Shown here piece by piece: positions 39,486 to 48,318 of a DNA stretch of 48,318 nucleotides (positions are counted from its first letter, which is position 1; each line of letters begins with the position of its first letter). The translations under genes were made by a program, and so were the position numbers. Where the stretch lies: assembly GCA_902489665.1 (NCBI GenBank), contig CABUAT010000015.1:1-48318 (forward strand). The letters are read 5' to 3'. This stretch comes from an uncultured Collinsella sp. GTDB lineage: Bacteria; Actinomycetota; Coriobacteriia; Coriobacteriales; Coriobacteriaceae. The notes beneath the pieces were generated by a model, which did no database searches, was not told where the DNA came from, and worked only from the letters and a program-made list of their open reading frames with translations.

Positions 39486-40589
39486 TTATTGCATTTGGTA
39501 CGGCGAAAGCATGGCCCGTTGCGAGCAGCTCGCGAACCAAACCGACACGAGCGCGAACATGAAGCCGTTGGCAAAACCGTTGGCAAACTGCATCGCACCG
39601 CGCTTCCACCACAGCAGGCTGCGATGAAGCACACCGTCCGAAAGCACCATGAACAGGCCCATGGTAAACGGAATAAAGCACATCACGGCAAAGGCCGAGA
39701 ACACGCCCGAGATGGCCGAGAGTACCAAAAACGGCGCCACGATGCCCATCAGGTAAAAACCGGTACGAGCTTTGCCTTCCAAGCGCTCGGCCTCAACATG
39801 GGCGCGGCCGACCAGATCGCCGCCCGCGGCACCGTTGGTGCCAGCATGACCCATGCCGCCAATGCGGACCTCGTCGCCATCGTGCGTGCCGGCAGGAAAC
39901 TCAATCGTCTGCTCGGAGGTTACGCGAGTACGACCGCTGCCGCCGCAATCAGGGCAGGGGTCGGCCACGACCTTACCGGAACCGCCGCACTCGGGGCAGA
40001 CCGACTGGAACGTGCCCGCACCAAACAGGAAGGACAGGTCGACGTCGATGTGGCCGCGGCCACCGCAGCTCGGGCAGGTATGGGCATGCTCAGACGAAAC
40101 GGAGCCCGAACCGCCGCAGTTGTTACAGGTATCGAAGCGCGTGTAGCGGACGATCTTGCGGGCACCGCCCTTGGCCTCCTTGGCGTCGAGTTTGATATCG
40201 ACGACCACGTTGGCGCCGTTCTCGGGATTGTAGGCAGCCTGCCCGCGACGCGGCTGGCCCCAGGCGCCACCAAAGGGAAAACCGCCCTCAAAGGGATTGC
40301 CATAGCCCGCGCTGCCGGCGTAGCCGCCGCCATAGGGCGAAGCCGTAGGAGCGCCGGCGAAGGGGTTGCCCGAACGCATGGCGTCGTAGCGCGAACGCTT
40401 CTGCTCGTCCGAAAGCACGGCGTAGGCCTCGGAAACCTCTTTAAACTTTTCCTCGGCATCCGGCTCTTTGTTGACGTCCGGATGGAGCTTGCGGGCCTTT
40501 TGCTGGAAGGCCTTTTGAATATCACGCGAGGTGGCGTCCTTGGAGACACCCAAAATCTCGTAGTAATCTTTTTCGTTCATCGTCGCCAT
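39486..40589 (-). CDS. Membrane-tailed DnaJ paralogue
   Basis: A 367-residue protein that starts like class A DnaJ. J domain at residues 4-70 with HPD (LHPDVNKEP), Gly/Ala-rich region (about 80-125), four zinc repeats (CNNCGGSG, CPSCGGRG, CPECGGSG, CPDCGGSG; about 140-215) and the first part of C-terminal domain I, with PAGTHDGDEVRIGGMGHAG and GGDLVGRAHVE. Where DnaJ has C-terminal domain II and the dimer helix, it instead has three or so hydrophobic helices (about 272-360). This should tether a DnaK recruiter to the membrane. AGGAGG lies nine bases before ATG 40589. It is not a frameshifted DnaJ: the frame is clean to its stop. Target unknown. Confidence 0.8.
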   Translation of the reverse strand: MATMNEKDYYEILGVSKDATSRDIQKAFQQKARKLHPDVNKEPDAEEKFKEVSEAYAVLSDEQKRSRYDAMRSGNPFAGAPTASPYGGGYAGSAGYGNPFEGGFPFGGAWGQPRRGQAAYNPENGANVVVDIKLDAKEAKGGARKIVRYTRFDTCNNCGGSGSVSSEHAHTCPSCGGRGHIDVDLSFLFGAGTFQSVCPECGGSGKVVADPCPDCGGSGRTRVTSEQTIEFPAGTHDGDEVRIGGMGHAGTNGAAGGDLVGRAHVEAERLEGKARTGFYLMGIVAPFLVLSAISGVFSAFAVMCFIPFTMGLFMVLSDGVLHRSLLWWKRGAMQFANGFANGFMFALVSVWFASCSQRAMLSPYQMQ

Positions 40590-40647
40590 GCGCGGCAACC
40601 TCCTGCTCACAGCAGCGTATATATTCCGGTAATTCTACCCGAGCGGC

Positions 40648-41880
40648 CTAAGCTAGATCCCAAAACAGCTCGAACAGAACATTTCCATCGAGCCAGCCCA
40701 GGTGTGTCGGCGCCAGACGAGCTCGGACATGGCCCGCGACGACATCTGCCGAAGTGAAGGGTCCCTCATGGACCCCGAGCGTCTCGGGAACCCAAGTGAC
40801 AAGACCCAATTCGAGTGCGCGATCGCAAGCGGCTGCCAGCTCACCCGCTGGGATGACGCAAGCTGCACGAACCAACAGGTCGGACGCAACACCGCGCGTC
40901 ATGCGACAAGCGAGCATCAGGTCTTCAGCCGCAGCCTCACGCTGCGACAGATATTCGGCCTCGAACGCCGTCGCGTCATCGTCACGTTGCACCAGACGCA
41001 CGCGGTACGCATCGCCTCGAGAAGAAACACCGGGGAACAAACCTGCAAGACGGTCGAAATCCTCGGCGTCGAGCATGCCCGCGGCAGAGCGACCAAGGCC
41101 CAGGTAACCCCGTCCGGTCCAGTAGGCAATGTTATGGGCGCACTCATGGCCGTCGAGCGCGTAGCTCGCCACCTCATACGGGTGATAGCCGGCGGCACCC
41201 AGGAGCTCGCGTGCCACATCCATGCAGGCGGCCTGAAAATCCTCATCAGGCTCGAGCGACTCGTCGCGGCACGCCATGCGATAAAGGGGCGTCCCCTCCT
41301 CGAGCGTAAGAGGGTAGACCGACGCATGATGCGGAGTCGCCGTGAGCACGCCATCGAGCGTGCGCTGCCAACTCGCCGCCGTCTGCCCGGGAAGGCCACA
41401 CATAAGGTCGCACGACACATCGAGGCCAGCGTCCTTTACCGTCGCGATAGCCGCAAGTGCCCGATTAGCATCGTGAATGCGGCCAATAGCAGCCAGTTCA
41501 GTATTGACGAGGGTTTGCACGCCCAGAGAGATGCGCGTGACACCCGCCTCGGCAAGCGCGGTGGCGAGCTCAGCGGTCAGCGACTCAGGATTAGCCTCGC
41601 AGGTAAACTCAACGGGGGCGCACCACGCACGAATACGCCGCGCCAGCTCCACCAAGCGCTCCCCCGCCAGCGACGGCGTACCGCCGCCAACATAGACGGT
41701 GCGGATATGGTCAAGGGCCCCAGCTTTGCCAAAAGCATCGAGGCGCGCGAACAACTGCTCAAAATAGGCATCGAGCGCAACGCTCAGGTCGTACGGAGCA
41801 AAACTGCGCGAGTCAAAGTCGCAGTACCGGCACTTTTGGGCGCAAAACGGCACATGCACGTACAGCGCGGTAACGGCCAC
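40648..41880 (-). CDS. hemW: Heme chaperone HemW (radical SAM)
   Basis: A 410-residue radical-SAM protein formerly annotated as oxygen-independent coproporphyrinogen oxidase. It opens with LYVHVPFCAQKCRYCDF, carrying the CxxxCxxC cluster, and has GGGTPSL and the EANPESLT segment. HemW lacks the extra N-terminal residues of true HemN and delivers heme. The hemW-lepA neighbourhood (here hemW, dusB, lepA) matches many Gram-positive genomes. GTG start at 41880, two bases after the dusB stop, with GGAGG inside the dusB end. Confidence 0.9.
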   Translation of the reverse strand: MAVTALYVHVPFCAQKCRYCDFDSRSFAPYDLSVALDAYFEQLFARLDAFGKAGALDHIRTVYVGGGTPSLAGERLVELARRIRAWCAPVEFTCEANPESLTAELATALAEAGVTRISLGVQTLVNTELAAIGRIHDANRALAAIATVKDAGLDVSCDLMCGLPGQTAASWQRTLDGVLTATPHHASVYPLTLEEGTPLYRMACRDESLEPDEDFQAACMDVARELLGAAGYHPYEVASYALDGHECAHNIAYWTGRGYLGLGRSAAGMLDAEDFDRLAGLFPGVSSRGDAYRVRLVQRDDDATAFEAEYLSQREAAAEDLMLACRMTRGVASDLLVRAACVIPAGELAAACDRALELGLVTWVPETLGVHEGPFTSADVVAGHVRARLAPTHLGWLDGNVLFELFWDLA

Positions 41881-41882
41881 CC

Positions 41883-42926
41883 TTAAGCCTCCAGCGGATG
41901 AGGGGGCACCGATTCGCCGGCGGCAAGGGCAGCCTCGCAGGCCACCACATCGCGCTCGATCTCATCGACCAGCGCCATGAACTCCTCATACGTGGAGCAG
42001 CGCACCACATGGGCACGCCAAGCGGCGGCATGGGGCATGCCTTTTAAGTACCAGCTTGCGTACGTACGGGCACGCGACATGAGCGGCAGGAGCTCATGCG
42101 TCAGCGTTAGGTGCTCACGCAGGGCGTCTAGGCGCTCGACGGAGCTGCGCGCCGGCACCGGCATGCCATCGAGCGCAAGGGCGCGAGCATCACCGAACAC
42201 CCAGGGGTTGCCATAGATACCGCGCGCGATAAACACCGCGCTGGCACTCGAGCCTTGCAGATGCTCAGCAGCGTCCTCGGCCGAGAACACATCGCCCGAA
42301 CCGATAACGGGAATCTCGACGGCGTCGGCCACCTCATCGACGACCGACCAATCGGCCTGGCCCGTGTAGAGCTGCGTGGCGCAACGACCATGCACGGCGA
42401 CTGCGGCGGCACCGGCGCCTTCGAGCATCTGGGCAAACGTCGCGGCATTACGGTCCTCGGCATAAAAACCCTTGCGGATCTTTACGGTCACGGGCACATG
42501 CGCCGCGCCCACCGCTGCCTCGACAATCTTCTCGGCCAGGTCGGGCGTGCGCATAAGCGCCGAGCCTTCGCCCTTAGTAACGACCTTGCGAGCCGGACAG
42601 GCCATGTTGATATCAATCAATGACAGGCGATCGCCCACACGCTCCTCGACGGCGGCGACGGCACTCGCAAACTGCTCGGGCTTGGAGCCAAAGAGCTGCA
42701 CGCAAATCTGCTGCTCCTCGTCGGCCGGTAGCACCAGGCGCCAGGTCTTGTTGCTGGCATAGGCAAGGCCCGCCACGCTCACCATCTCGCTATAGGCGAG
42801 ATTGGCACCGCGGCGGCGGCACATGATGCGATAAGCGGGATCGGTTACGCCCGCCATGGGAGCCATAAGGAACGGCTGCTCGGCATAGGCGCCCAGCAGC
42901 CGCTTGCTGTATTCGGAAAGCGCCAT
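41883..42926 (-). CDS. dusB: tRNA-dihydrouridine synthase
   Basis: A 347-residue FMN enzyme reducing uridines in the tRNA D-loop. Motifs: LMAPMAGVTDPAYR near residues 20-33, MACPARKVVTKGEGSALM with the catalytic cysteine, VTVKIRKGF, and GSGDVFSAEDA and IARGIYGNPWVFGD for phosphate binding of FMN. The sequence is of the bacterial DusB type. It lies between lepA and hemW, four bases after lepA. Confidence 0.93.
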   Translation of the reverse strand: MALSEYSKRLLGAYAEQPFLMAPMAGVTDPAYRIMCRRRGANLAYSEMVSVAGLAYASNKTWRLVLPADEEQQICVQLFGSKPEQFASAVAAVEERVGDRLSLIDINMACPARKVVTKGEGSALMRTPDLAEKIVEAAVGAAHVPVTVKIRKGFYAEDRNAATFAQMLEGAGAAAVAVHGRCATQLYTGQADWSVVDEVADAVEIPVIGSGDVFSAEDAAEHLQGSSASAVFIARGIYGNPWVFGDARALALDGMPVPARSSVERLDALREHLTLTHELLPLMSRARTYASWYLKGMPHAAAWRAHVVRCSTYEEFMALVDEIERDVVACEAALAAGESVPPHPLEA

Positions 42927-42930
42927 AGAC

Positions 42931-44742
42931 CTACTCGTCCACCTTGAGGATCGCCATAAAGGCCTCCTGCGGGACCTCGACCGAGCCGATGGCCTTCATG
43001 CGCTTCTTGCCCTCTTTCTGCTTCTCGAGCAGCTTGCGCTTACGCGAGATATCGCCGCCGTAGCACTTAGCAAGAACGTCCTTGCGACGCGCTTTGACGG
43101 TAGAACGGGCGATGATCTTGTTGCCGATAGCACCCTGGATGGGAACCTCGAACAGCTGACGCGGGATGATCTCCTTAAGTTTGTCGCACAGACCACGGGC
43201 CAGGCCATAGGCCTTGTCCTTATGGACGATAAACGACAGCGCGTCCACCTCGTCGCCCGAAAGCAAGATATCGAGCTTAACGAGCTCGGAGGGACGGTAC
43301 TCGTTGAACTCGTAGTCGAGCGAGGCATAGCCCTTGGTACGACTCTTGAGCTGGTCAAAGAAGTCCAAGATGAGCTCGGCGAGCGGCATATCGAAGCGCA
43401 TCTCGACCGATTTGCTCGTGAGGTGAATCATGTCGGTCGTAACGCCGCGGTGCTCGATGGCGAGCTGCATAACGGCACCCGTGTACTCAGGCGGGCAGAT
43501 GATCTTTGCCTTGAGGTAGGGTTCCTCGATACGCTCAATGCGCGTGACCTCGGGAAGGTCCTGCGGGCTGCGGACATCGATCATTTCGCCGTCGGTCTTG
43601 TAGACGTGATAGTCCACCGAGGGGCTCGTGGCAATGAGGTCAAGATTGAACTCACGCTCCAGGCGCTCCTTGACGACCTCCATATGCAGCAGGCCCAAGA
43701 AGCCCACGCGGAAGCCAAAGCCGAGCGCCACCGAGGTCTCGGGCTCCCACACCAACGACGGGTCGTTGACATGCAGCTTATCGAGCGCGTCACGCAGGTT
43801 CTCGTAGTCCTTGTTATCGATCGGGAACAGGCCCGTATAGACCATGGGCTTAGCCTCGCGGTAGCCGGGAAGCGGCTCGGGGCAGGGGTTCGACGCCCAG
43901 GTAAGGGTGTCGCCCACGCGAACGGCCTCGGGGTCCTTCAGGCCCGTGACCACGTATCCGACCTCGCCGACCGTCAGCGCGTCGACCGGCGTCTCGGCGG
44001 GACGCTTGACGCCCACGCCATCGACCAAAAAGTCGCCCTTTGCCTGCATCATGCGCAAGGTATCGCCCTTTTTGATGGAGCCGTCAAAGATGCGCACCGT
44101 GGCGACGACGCCACGATACTCGTCGAAGTATGAATCCAGAATGAGTGCCTTGAGCGGCGCATTCGCATCGCCCTTGGGCGGAGAGATCAGAAAAACAATG
44201 GACTCCAGCAGATCGTGGATGCCCTCGCCGGTCTTGCCCGAGACACACACGGCATCATCGGCAGGGATCGCCAGGTCATCCTCGATCTCGGTCTTAACCT
44301 CGTCGGGATGAGCCGAGGGCAGGTCGATCTTGTTGATGGCCGGCACAATGTCCAGATTGGCGTTCATGGCAAGCGTCGCGTTGGAGACGGTCTGTGCCTC
44401 GACGCCCTGTGTGGCGTCGACAACGAGCACCGCGCCCTCACAGGCTGCCAGCGAGCGCGAGACCTCATAGGTAAAGTCCACGTGGCCCGGCGTATCGATC
44501 AGATTGAACTGATACGTCTCGCCATCGTCGGCGTCATAGGACACGCGAACGGCATTGGACTTGATCGTGATGCCGCGCTCGCGCTCGATATCCATGGTGT
44601 CGAGCAGCTGCGACTCCATGTCGCGTTCGTCGACGGTATGGGTGAGCTCGAGGATGCGATCGCTGATCGTGGACTTGCCATGGTCGATGTGCGCAACGAT
44701 TGAGAAGTTGCGGATGTGGGAAATGTCAATTGAAGTATTCAT
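42931..44742 (-). CDS. lepA: Elongation factor 4 (LepA)
   Basis: A 603-residue translational GTPase thought to act in 30S biogenesis or on stalled ribosomes. G1 AHIDHGKST near residue 16, G2 RERGITIK, G3 DTPGHVDF, G4 NKIDLPSA; domains II, III and V as in EF-G, and the LepA-specific C-terminal domain (VKLDILLSGDEVDALSFIVHKD ... KCYGGDISRKRKLLEKQKEGKKRMK). ATG 44742 fits the family start MNTSIDISHIRNFSIVAHIDHG; no strong ribosome-binding site is visible. The rpsT terminator lies 23-60 bases upstream. Confidence 0.97.
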   Translation of the reverse strand: MNTSIDISHIRNFSIVAHIDHGKSTISDRILELTHTVDERDMESQLLDTMDIERERGITIKSNAVRVSYDADDGETYQFNLIDTPGHVDFTYEVSRSLAACEGAVLVVDATQGVEAQTVSNATLAMNANLDIVPAINKIDLPSAHPDEVKTEIEDDLAIPADDAVCVSGKTGEGIHDLLESIVFLISPPKGDANAPLKALILDSYFDEYRGVVATVRIFDGSIKKGDTLRMMQAKGDFLVDGVGVKRPAETPVDALTVGEVGYVVTGLKDPEAVRVGDTLTWASNPCPEPLPGYREAKPMVYTGLFPIDNKDYENLRDALDKLHVNDPSLVWEPETSVALGFGFRVGFLGLLHMEVVKERLEREFNLDLIATSPSVDYHVYKTDGEMIDVRSPQDLPEVTRIERIEEPYLKAKIICPPEYTGAVMQLAIEHRGVTTDMIHLTSKSVEMRFDMPLAELILDFFDQLKSRTKGYASLDYEFNEYRPSELVKLDILLSGDEVDALSFIVHKDKAYGLARGLCDKLKEIIPRQLFEVPIQGAIGNKIIARSTVKARRKDVLAKCYGGDISRKRKLLEKQKEGKKRMKAIGSVEVPQEAFMAILKVDE

Positions 44743-44764
44743 GCGGACTATCTTACCCGAGCGG

Positions 44765-44804
44765 TACAAAAAATGGAGCCTGTTCCATAAAACAGGCTCC
44801 ATTT
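44765..44804 (-). terminator. rpsT terminator
   Basis: Fourteen-base perfect stem AAATGGAGCCTGTT (44771-44784) with 44791-44804 and a six-base loop, followed on the minus strand by T residues then GTACC. It lies between rpsT and lepA. Confidence 0.9.
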
Positions 44805-44838
44805 ATGCGCGTAATCTGTGTGGTGTGAAATTTACAAC

Positions 44839-45105
44839 TTAGGCGTTGATGCTGTTCACGAGCTTGGCAAGACCGGACTTGCGATTGGAAGCCTGGTTCT
44901 TGTGGATAACATGCTTGGCGGCAGCCATGTCGAGACGCTTGGTGACGGTCTTGAGGGCAGCCTGGGCCTTCTCGGCGTCGCCCTCGGCAACGGCGGACTG
45001 GACGTGCTTGGTCAGCGTCTTGAGCTCGGACTTGACAGCCTTGTTACGCATGCGAGCTGCCTCATTGGTGCGGATACGCTTCTTCTGAGACTTGATGTTT
45101 GCCAC
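44839..45105 (-). CDS. rpsT: Small ribosomal subunit protein bS20
   Basis: An 88-residue basic, all-helical protein that binds 16S rRNA early in assembly. ANIKSQKKRIRTNEAARMRNKAVKSELKT and HKNQASNRKSGLAKLVN are S20 constants. The start is GTG at 45105 with AAAGGAAC eight bases upstream; a longer frame to 45174 lacks family similarity. It lies alone between holA and lepA with its own terminator. Confidence 0.97.
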   Translation of the reverse strand: MANIKSQKKRIRTNEAARMRNKAVKSELKTLTKHVQSAVAEGDAEKAQAALKTVTKRLDMAAAKHVIHKNQASNRKSGLAKLVNSINA

Positions 45106-45238
45106 TTCTGGAGTTCCTTTCGAGTTCCTTGCAAAAAATGTATGACACCTCTGAGACACGGTGAGGTCATGCAAGCGCCTACTATAGCACGCTCCCCCTC
45201 AAAGGGATAGAACGAATTTGTCAAATAGGCAGGTATCA

Positions 45239-46201
45239 TCACGATTTTCTCAAGATGTTCGTAATCCAGAGCAAAAGCGCGGTCTGAGAATCGGCCGAAC
45301 CCTTGAGCGCGAGCTCCACATCGACCGCGCCCTCGAGCGCTGCGACGAGCTCTGCCATCGAAAAGCGGCGCGCCCAGGTCAGGTGATTCTTGACCTGCCA
45401 AGACTGGAGCCTGAGCGTTGCGGCCAGCTCACGACCCTGTCCGCGCGCATCGAGCGCCTTGGCAACGATCAGCTCACGGATGCGCCCGCACAACAGCGTG
45501 TAGGTCCACACGTAGCTCTTGGCGGGCAGTAGATTGAAGAGTTCGAGCGAGCGGCGCATGTCACGGGCCGAGACCGCATTGAGAAAGTCCCAGGGCTGAA
45601 CCTCGGCCGTACGTACAATCCAACGCTCAACGTCGGCAAGCTCAATCTGGGGCGCCTCGACCATCTGGGCAAGCTTAGCCAAGTCGTTATCGAGCATGCG
45701 GGTGTTCTCACCCGAACGCGAGACGAGCTCCTCGGCGGCCGCCGTCGAGATCGACTTGCCGTGCTGCGTCGCCATCTGCTGCACGCGGCGCGGTAGCTCC
45801 CAGCGCTTGGTACCGGAGCAATCGATCACCGCCTTCTTGTCGATCTTGGCGATCGCCTTATACAGGCGCGTGTTCTTGGCAAGCGAGTCGGCGATGATGA
45901 GGCAGACCGTCGTGGGGCTGGGACTCGCCAGATAGTCGACAAGCGGCTCGGAGATCGCTTTGGCGAGTTTTGAGCAGCCGTCAAGGATTACCAGGCGAAA
46001 CTCGCTGCCCATGGGAAAGGTGTTGAGCGATCCGATAATCGACTCGATATCGGGGTCTTTGGTCATATCGCGCTCGTCGAAGTTGAACTCGACCATACCC
46101 GACTTTTCCAGACGCGCTTTCATACGCGAGACGGCGTGATCGCGCTTGACTCCGTCGGTACCGACGATCAGATATGCCGGCAGCAGACCGGTTTCGGACA
46201 T
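45239..46201 (-). CDS. holA: DNA polymerase III delta subunit
   Basis: A 320-residue clamp-loader subunit that opens the beta clamp. It shows the HolA pattern: YLIVGTDGVKRDHAVSRMKARL at the N-terminus, FRLVILDGCSKLAKAISEPL, VIDCSGTKRWELPRRVQQMA and LISRSGENTRMLDNDLAKLAQ-like (LVSRSGENTRMLDNDLAKLAQ). GGGAGGGGAGC precedes ATG 46201. It sits between comEC and rpsT, the common comEC-holA-rpsT order. Confidence 0.93.
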   Translation of the reverse strand: MSETGLLPAYLIVGTDGVKRDHAVSRMKARLEKSGMVEFNFDERDMTKDPDIESIIGSLNTFPMGSEFRLVILDGCSKLAKAISEPLVDYLASPSPTTVCLIIADSLAKNTRLYKAIAKIDKKAVIDCSGTKRWELPRRVQQMATQHGKSISTAAAEELVSRSGENTRMLDNDLAKLAQMVEAPQIELADVERWIVRTAEVQPWDFLNAVSARDMRRSLELFNLLPAKSYVWTYTLLCGRIRELIVAKALDARGQGRELAATLRLQSWQVKNHLTWARRFSMAELVAALEGAVDVELALKGSADSQTALLLWITNILRKS

Positions 46202-46279
46202 TGCGCTCCCCTCCCGCAGGCCTTCGTATTCGTTCCGTGCCATTCTAGCCCAGGGGCCCACCACACGCCAACGACGTCG

Positions 46280-48318
46280 TCATGGTCGCTGGCATCGCAT
46301 CGCAAAGCCATTCGCAGTCGGCGCGACGGTAATGTCGCCGTGTTCGATGGTGCACGCGAACACGCCGCCCGCTTCCTTAACGGCATCGATGCAGGCATCG
46401 GACGGATGGCCGTATCGATTCCCTTCGCCCGCGCTCGCGAGGGAAAGCTCGGGCTTCAGGACGTCCAACAGCTCATCATCGACTGAAACCTTGGAGCCGT
46501 GATGCCCAAGTTTAAGGACATCGATATCCCCCACCTCCCGCACGAATTCCCGTTCTTGGTCGAGCTCGGCATCACCGGTGAGAAGTATGCGCAGGCCCTT
46601 GCCTTCCTGAACATAAGAGAGCAGCAGGACAAGCGAGTCCTCATTTCCCTCGCCATCCACGGCCTCGAATGGCCACATCACGCGGGCGCAAAAAGAGCCG
46701 ATGTCGACCGTATCCCCGCGGCGCACCTGCCGATACTCCACGCCAGGTCGGTTCAATACCTCGGCAGGAGCATCCTCCAGCGCATCCGCCGCCACGGCAA
46801 TCGTTCCGACCGAAAACTGTTCGAGCACGGCAGGCAGACCACCCCAGTGGTCCTCATCCCAATGCGTCACAAAGACGGCATCGATATGGTGCACGTTATT
46901 GCGAACCAACGCCGCTACCACGCGCTCGTCGAGCCCGCAGTCGACGAGCGCTACTACGCCGCCCTGGCGGATAAGAATCGCATCGGCCTGGCCCACATCG
47001 AGCACCGTCACCGAAGGCGGAGCGAATCGATCCCAGTAGACGTACGGAATCGCAGCCAAGAGCACCAGGCATGCAAGCCCCACCGCCATAGGACGTGCAC
47101 GGGGACGCGGCCACCAGACCAGCAGAACCGCCAGCAAACACGGCACTAGGTAAATCCACATGCTATCGGGCGGCACGCTCACGGATGCACCCGGCACGGC
47201 GGCAAACAGCTGCTCGAAGAACAGTGCGCAACGGGCGGCAACCATGGGCACAACGAGCGCCCAAATCCGCAACGGTTCCACGAGCGAAAAGGGAACCAGC
47301 ACGATCGACACAGCGAGCAGTACGCTCACCACCGGACCGATGACTGCATTTGCCAGCGGAGCAATGAGCGAGAACGTACCGAAGGCAGGAATGGTAATGG
47401 GAAGTGTTGCCAGTTGCGAGCACAGCGTGACGGAAAGTATGTTGGCAACGCCCGATGGCACGCCCAGCTCACCCAAAGCGTAGGTCGCATAGGGGCAAAA
47501 GCACAGAATGGCTAAGACGCTGGCACATGAAAGCTGAAAGCCCATCTCGAACAGCACCGTCGGCCGCAGTAGCACAAAGATGGACATGGTTACGAAGAGT
47601 GCCGATGCGCCGTGCCGGCGACGCCCCGCGCCGTTTACGACAAGCGTCGCGAACACCATGCAGCACGCGCGCACGGCCGAGGGAGACGCGCCCGTAAAGG
47701 CAGTGTAGCCCACAAGCGCCATCGCCAATATCGCCCGCTGAACACCACGTGAGCAGCGAGTCTTTTGCAATACACCCTCGATTACAAATCCCACGATAGC
47801 CAAATGGCTGCCGGAGACGGCTATAAGATGCGCCGTTCCCGTCACCGAAAACCAGTCGCCCGCCGGCTGGGCGCGCAGTTCGGCCGAACGACCGCAGACG
47901 ACACCGGCTATGAGTGCACGCGCCGGGTCGGTCGCAGGCGCGATGGACGCAAGCAGCCCATTTCGCAGCCGAAGCAGCGGTCCCGGAGAGCCCTCATCGG
48001 CCGACACAATCCGAACGACTTTAACCTTGCGCACCTCGCCTCGGAGCACGCGCGATCGTCCATATGCATCGTTCTCAAAACGTGAAACGCGACCGATAAC
48101 ACGCACGTGCGCCCCGACCTTGAGCTCGCGGTCGCACGATAGGCGAACCGTTGCCAAGTTCTTACCGTCCGCGCGTGCCTCGCAGGTATAGGAATACACG
48201 TCGTCGTTTATGGATGGATCGCCCTGCACGATAAACTCGAGGCCGCTTGCCGCTCGACCGTCGAGCGCCTTCGAGGCGCTGAGCGCACCCACAGCCCACC
48301 ACGCCGAGACGACCGCTC
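46280..48318 (-). CDS. comEC: DNA internalization protein ComEC/Rec2 (5' end beyond window)
   Basis: At least 679 residues of the polytopic channel that imports single-stranded DNA in natural transformation. Visible: part of the N-terminal OB-like DUF4131 region (LATVRLSCDRELKVGAHVRVIGRV), the competence-domain membrane helices (SVTGTAHLIAVSGSHLAIVGF is the family signature), and a C-terminal metallo-beta-lactamase domain with VDVGQADAILI-like (LDVGQADAIL), VTHWDEDHWGG, LTGDAE and LKLGHHGSK. The frame remains open to the window edge, coding for a hydrophobic AVVSAWWAVGAL, so the GTG at 48292 is probably not the start. No comEA is in view. Confidence 0.92.
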   Translation of the reverse strand, partial: AVVSAWWAVGALSASKALDGRAASGLEFIVQGDPSINDDVYSYTCEARADGKNLATVRLSCDRELKVGAHVRVIGRVSRFENDAYGRSRVLRGEVRKVKVVRIVSADEGSPGPLLRLRNGLLASIAPATDPARALIAGVVCGRSAELRAQPAGDWFSVTGTAHLIAVSGSHLAIVGFVIEGVLQKTRCSRGVQRAILAMALVGYTAFTGASPSAVRACCMVFATLVVNGAGRRRHGASALFVTMSIFVLLRPTVLFEMGFQLSCASVLAILCFCPYATYALGELGVPSGVANILSVTLCSQLATLPITIPAFGTFSLIAPLANAVIGPVVSVLLAVSIVLVPFSLVEPLRIWALVVPMVAARCALFFEQLFAAVPGASVSVPPDSMWIYLVPCLLAVLLVWWPRPRARPMAVGLACLVLLAAIPYVYWDRFAPPSVTVLDVGQADAILIRQGGVVALVDCGLDERVVAALVRNNVHHIDAVFVTHWDEDHWGGLPAVLEQFSVGTIAVAADALEDAPAEVLNRPGVEYRQVRRGDTVDIGSFCARVMWPFEAVDGEGNEDSLVLLLSYVQEGKGLRILLTGDAELDQEREFVREVGDIDVLKLGHHGSKVSVDDELLDVLKPELSLASAGEGNRYGHPSDACIDAVKEAGGVFACTIEHGDITVAPTANGFAMRCQRP

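Noticed and set aside
39486..40589. Frameshifted pseudogene of dnaJ
   Set aside because: The frame is continuous with a good ribosome-binding site, and the membrane helices look like designed coding sequence, not an out-of-frame tail.
1..48318. tRNA, rRNA or known riboswitches
   Set aside because: No T-loop plus acceptor pattern or conserved riboswitch core was found by reading; a tool-based search (tRNAscan-SE, Infernal with Rfam) would be decisive.

Overview
The window looks like the chromosome of a Coriobacteriia actinobacterium, most likely a gut Collinsella or close relative. I infer this from the actinobacterial gene order, high G+C codon use, GTG/TTG starts, and the mix of actinobacterial traits (an FHA/MerR pair, a LysM gene beside lexA) with Firmicutes-like ones (RNase Y, SpoVS, DUF1836, DegV). 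I see no prophage, transposase, CRISPR array, rRNA or tRNA. Nearly all of it is core genome.

Layout. (1) 1-4250, plus strand: a CDP-alcohol phosphatidyltransferase, a GarA/OdhI-type FHA protein, an FtsR-type MerR regulator, apt and a secreted NlpC/P60 hydrolase. (2) 4260-8414: degV convergent with a DUF1836 regulator; a near-identical 29-bp palindromic site lies in front of both. Then trxB, divergent from an MGDG-synthase-like glycosyltransferase. (3) 8415-8877: a repeat-filled gap. (4) 8878-11780: dut, nrdR and a LysM membrane protein, divergent from lexA across three LexA boxes, then a DUF1624 membrane protein. (5) 11765-20610, minus strand: hflX, miaA, miaB, spoVS, a GHKL ATPase, rny, recX and recA; recA has a LexA box inside its promoter. 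(6) 20809-29822, minus: cinA C-terminal domain, pgsA, rimO, yajQ, a RodZ-like protein, ftsK and rnj. (7) 29823-30470: a second repeat-filled gap. (8) 30471-33146: pnp and rpsO. (9) 33285-48318, minus: recO, era, dgkA, ybeY, phoH, mtaB, dnaJ, a membrane-tailed DnaJ paralogue, hemW, dusB, lepA, rpsT, holA and comEC (cut by the window edge).

Themes. DNA damage response: lexA, recA, recX, the LysM protein, recO, dut, nrdR and cinA. RNA processing and decay: rny, rnj, pnp, ybeY, phoH and era. tRNA and ribosome modification: miaA, miaB, mtaB, rimO, dusB, hflX and lepA. From memory, the minus-strand blocks follow the order of the M. tuberculosis dut-lexA-recA-ftsK-rnj-pnp-rpsO and recO-era-ybeY-phoH-dnaJ-lepA-rpsT-holA-comEC regions, joined here into one stretch.

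The most unusual content is non-coding. Two unrelated palindromic repeat families sit in the two large gaps, and both share an odd design. Each has a conserved asymmetric core, flanked by long arms that differ between copies yet stay complementary within each copy. In one copy the arm runs into the pnp terminator, and that piece of terminator reappears mirrored on the far side of the element. This suggests that arms form by fold-back copying of flanking DNA, or that cores enter pre-existing palindromes.
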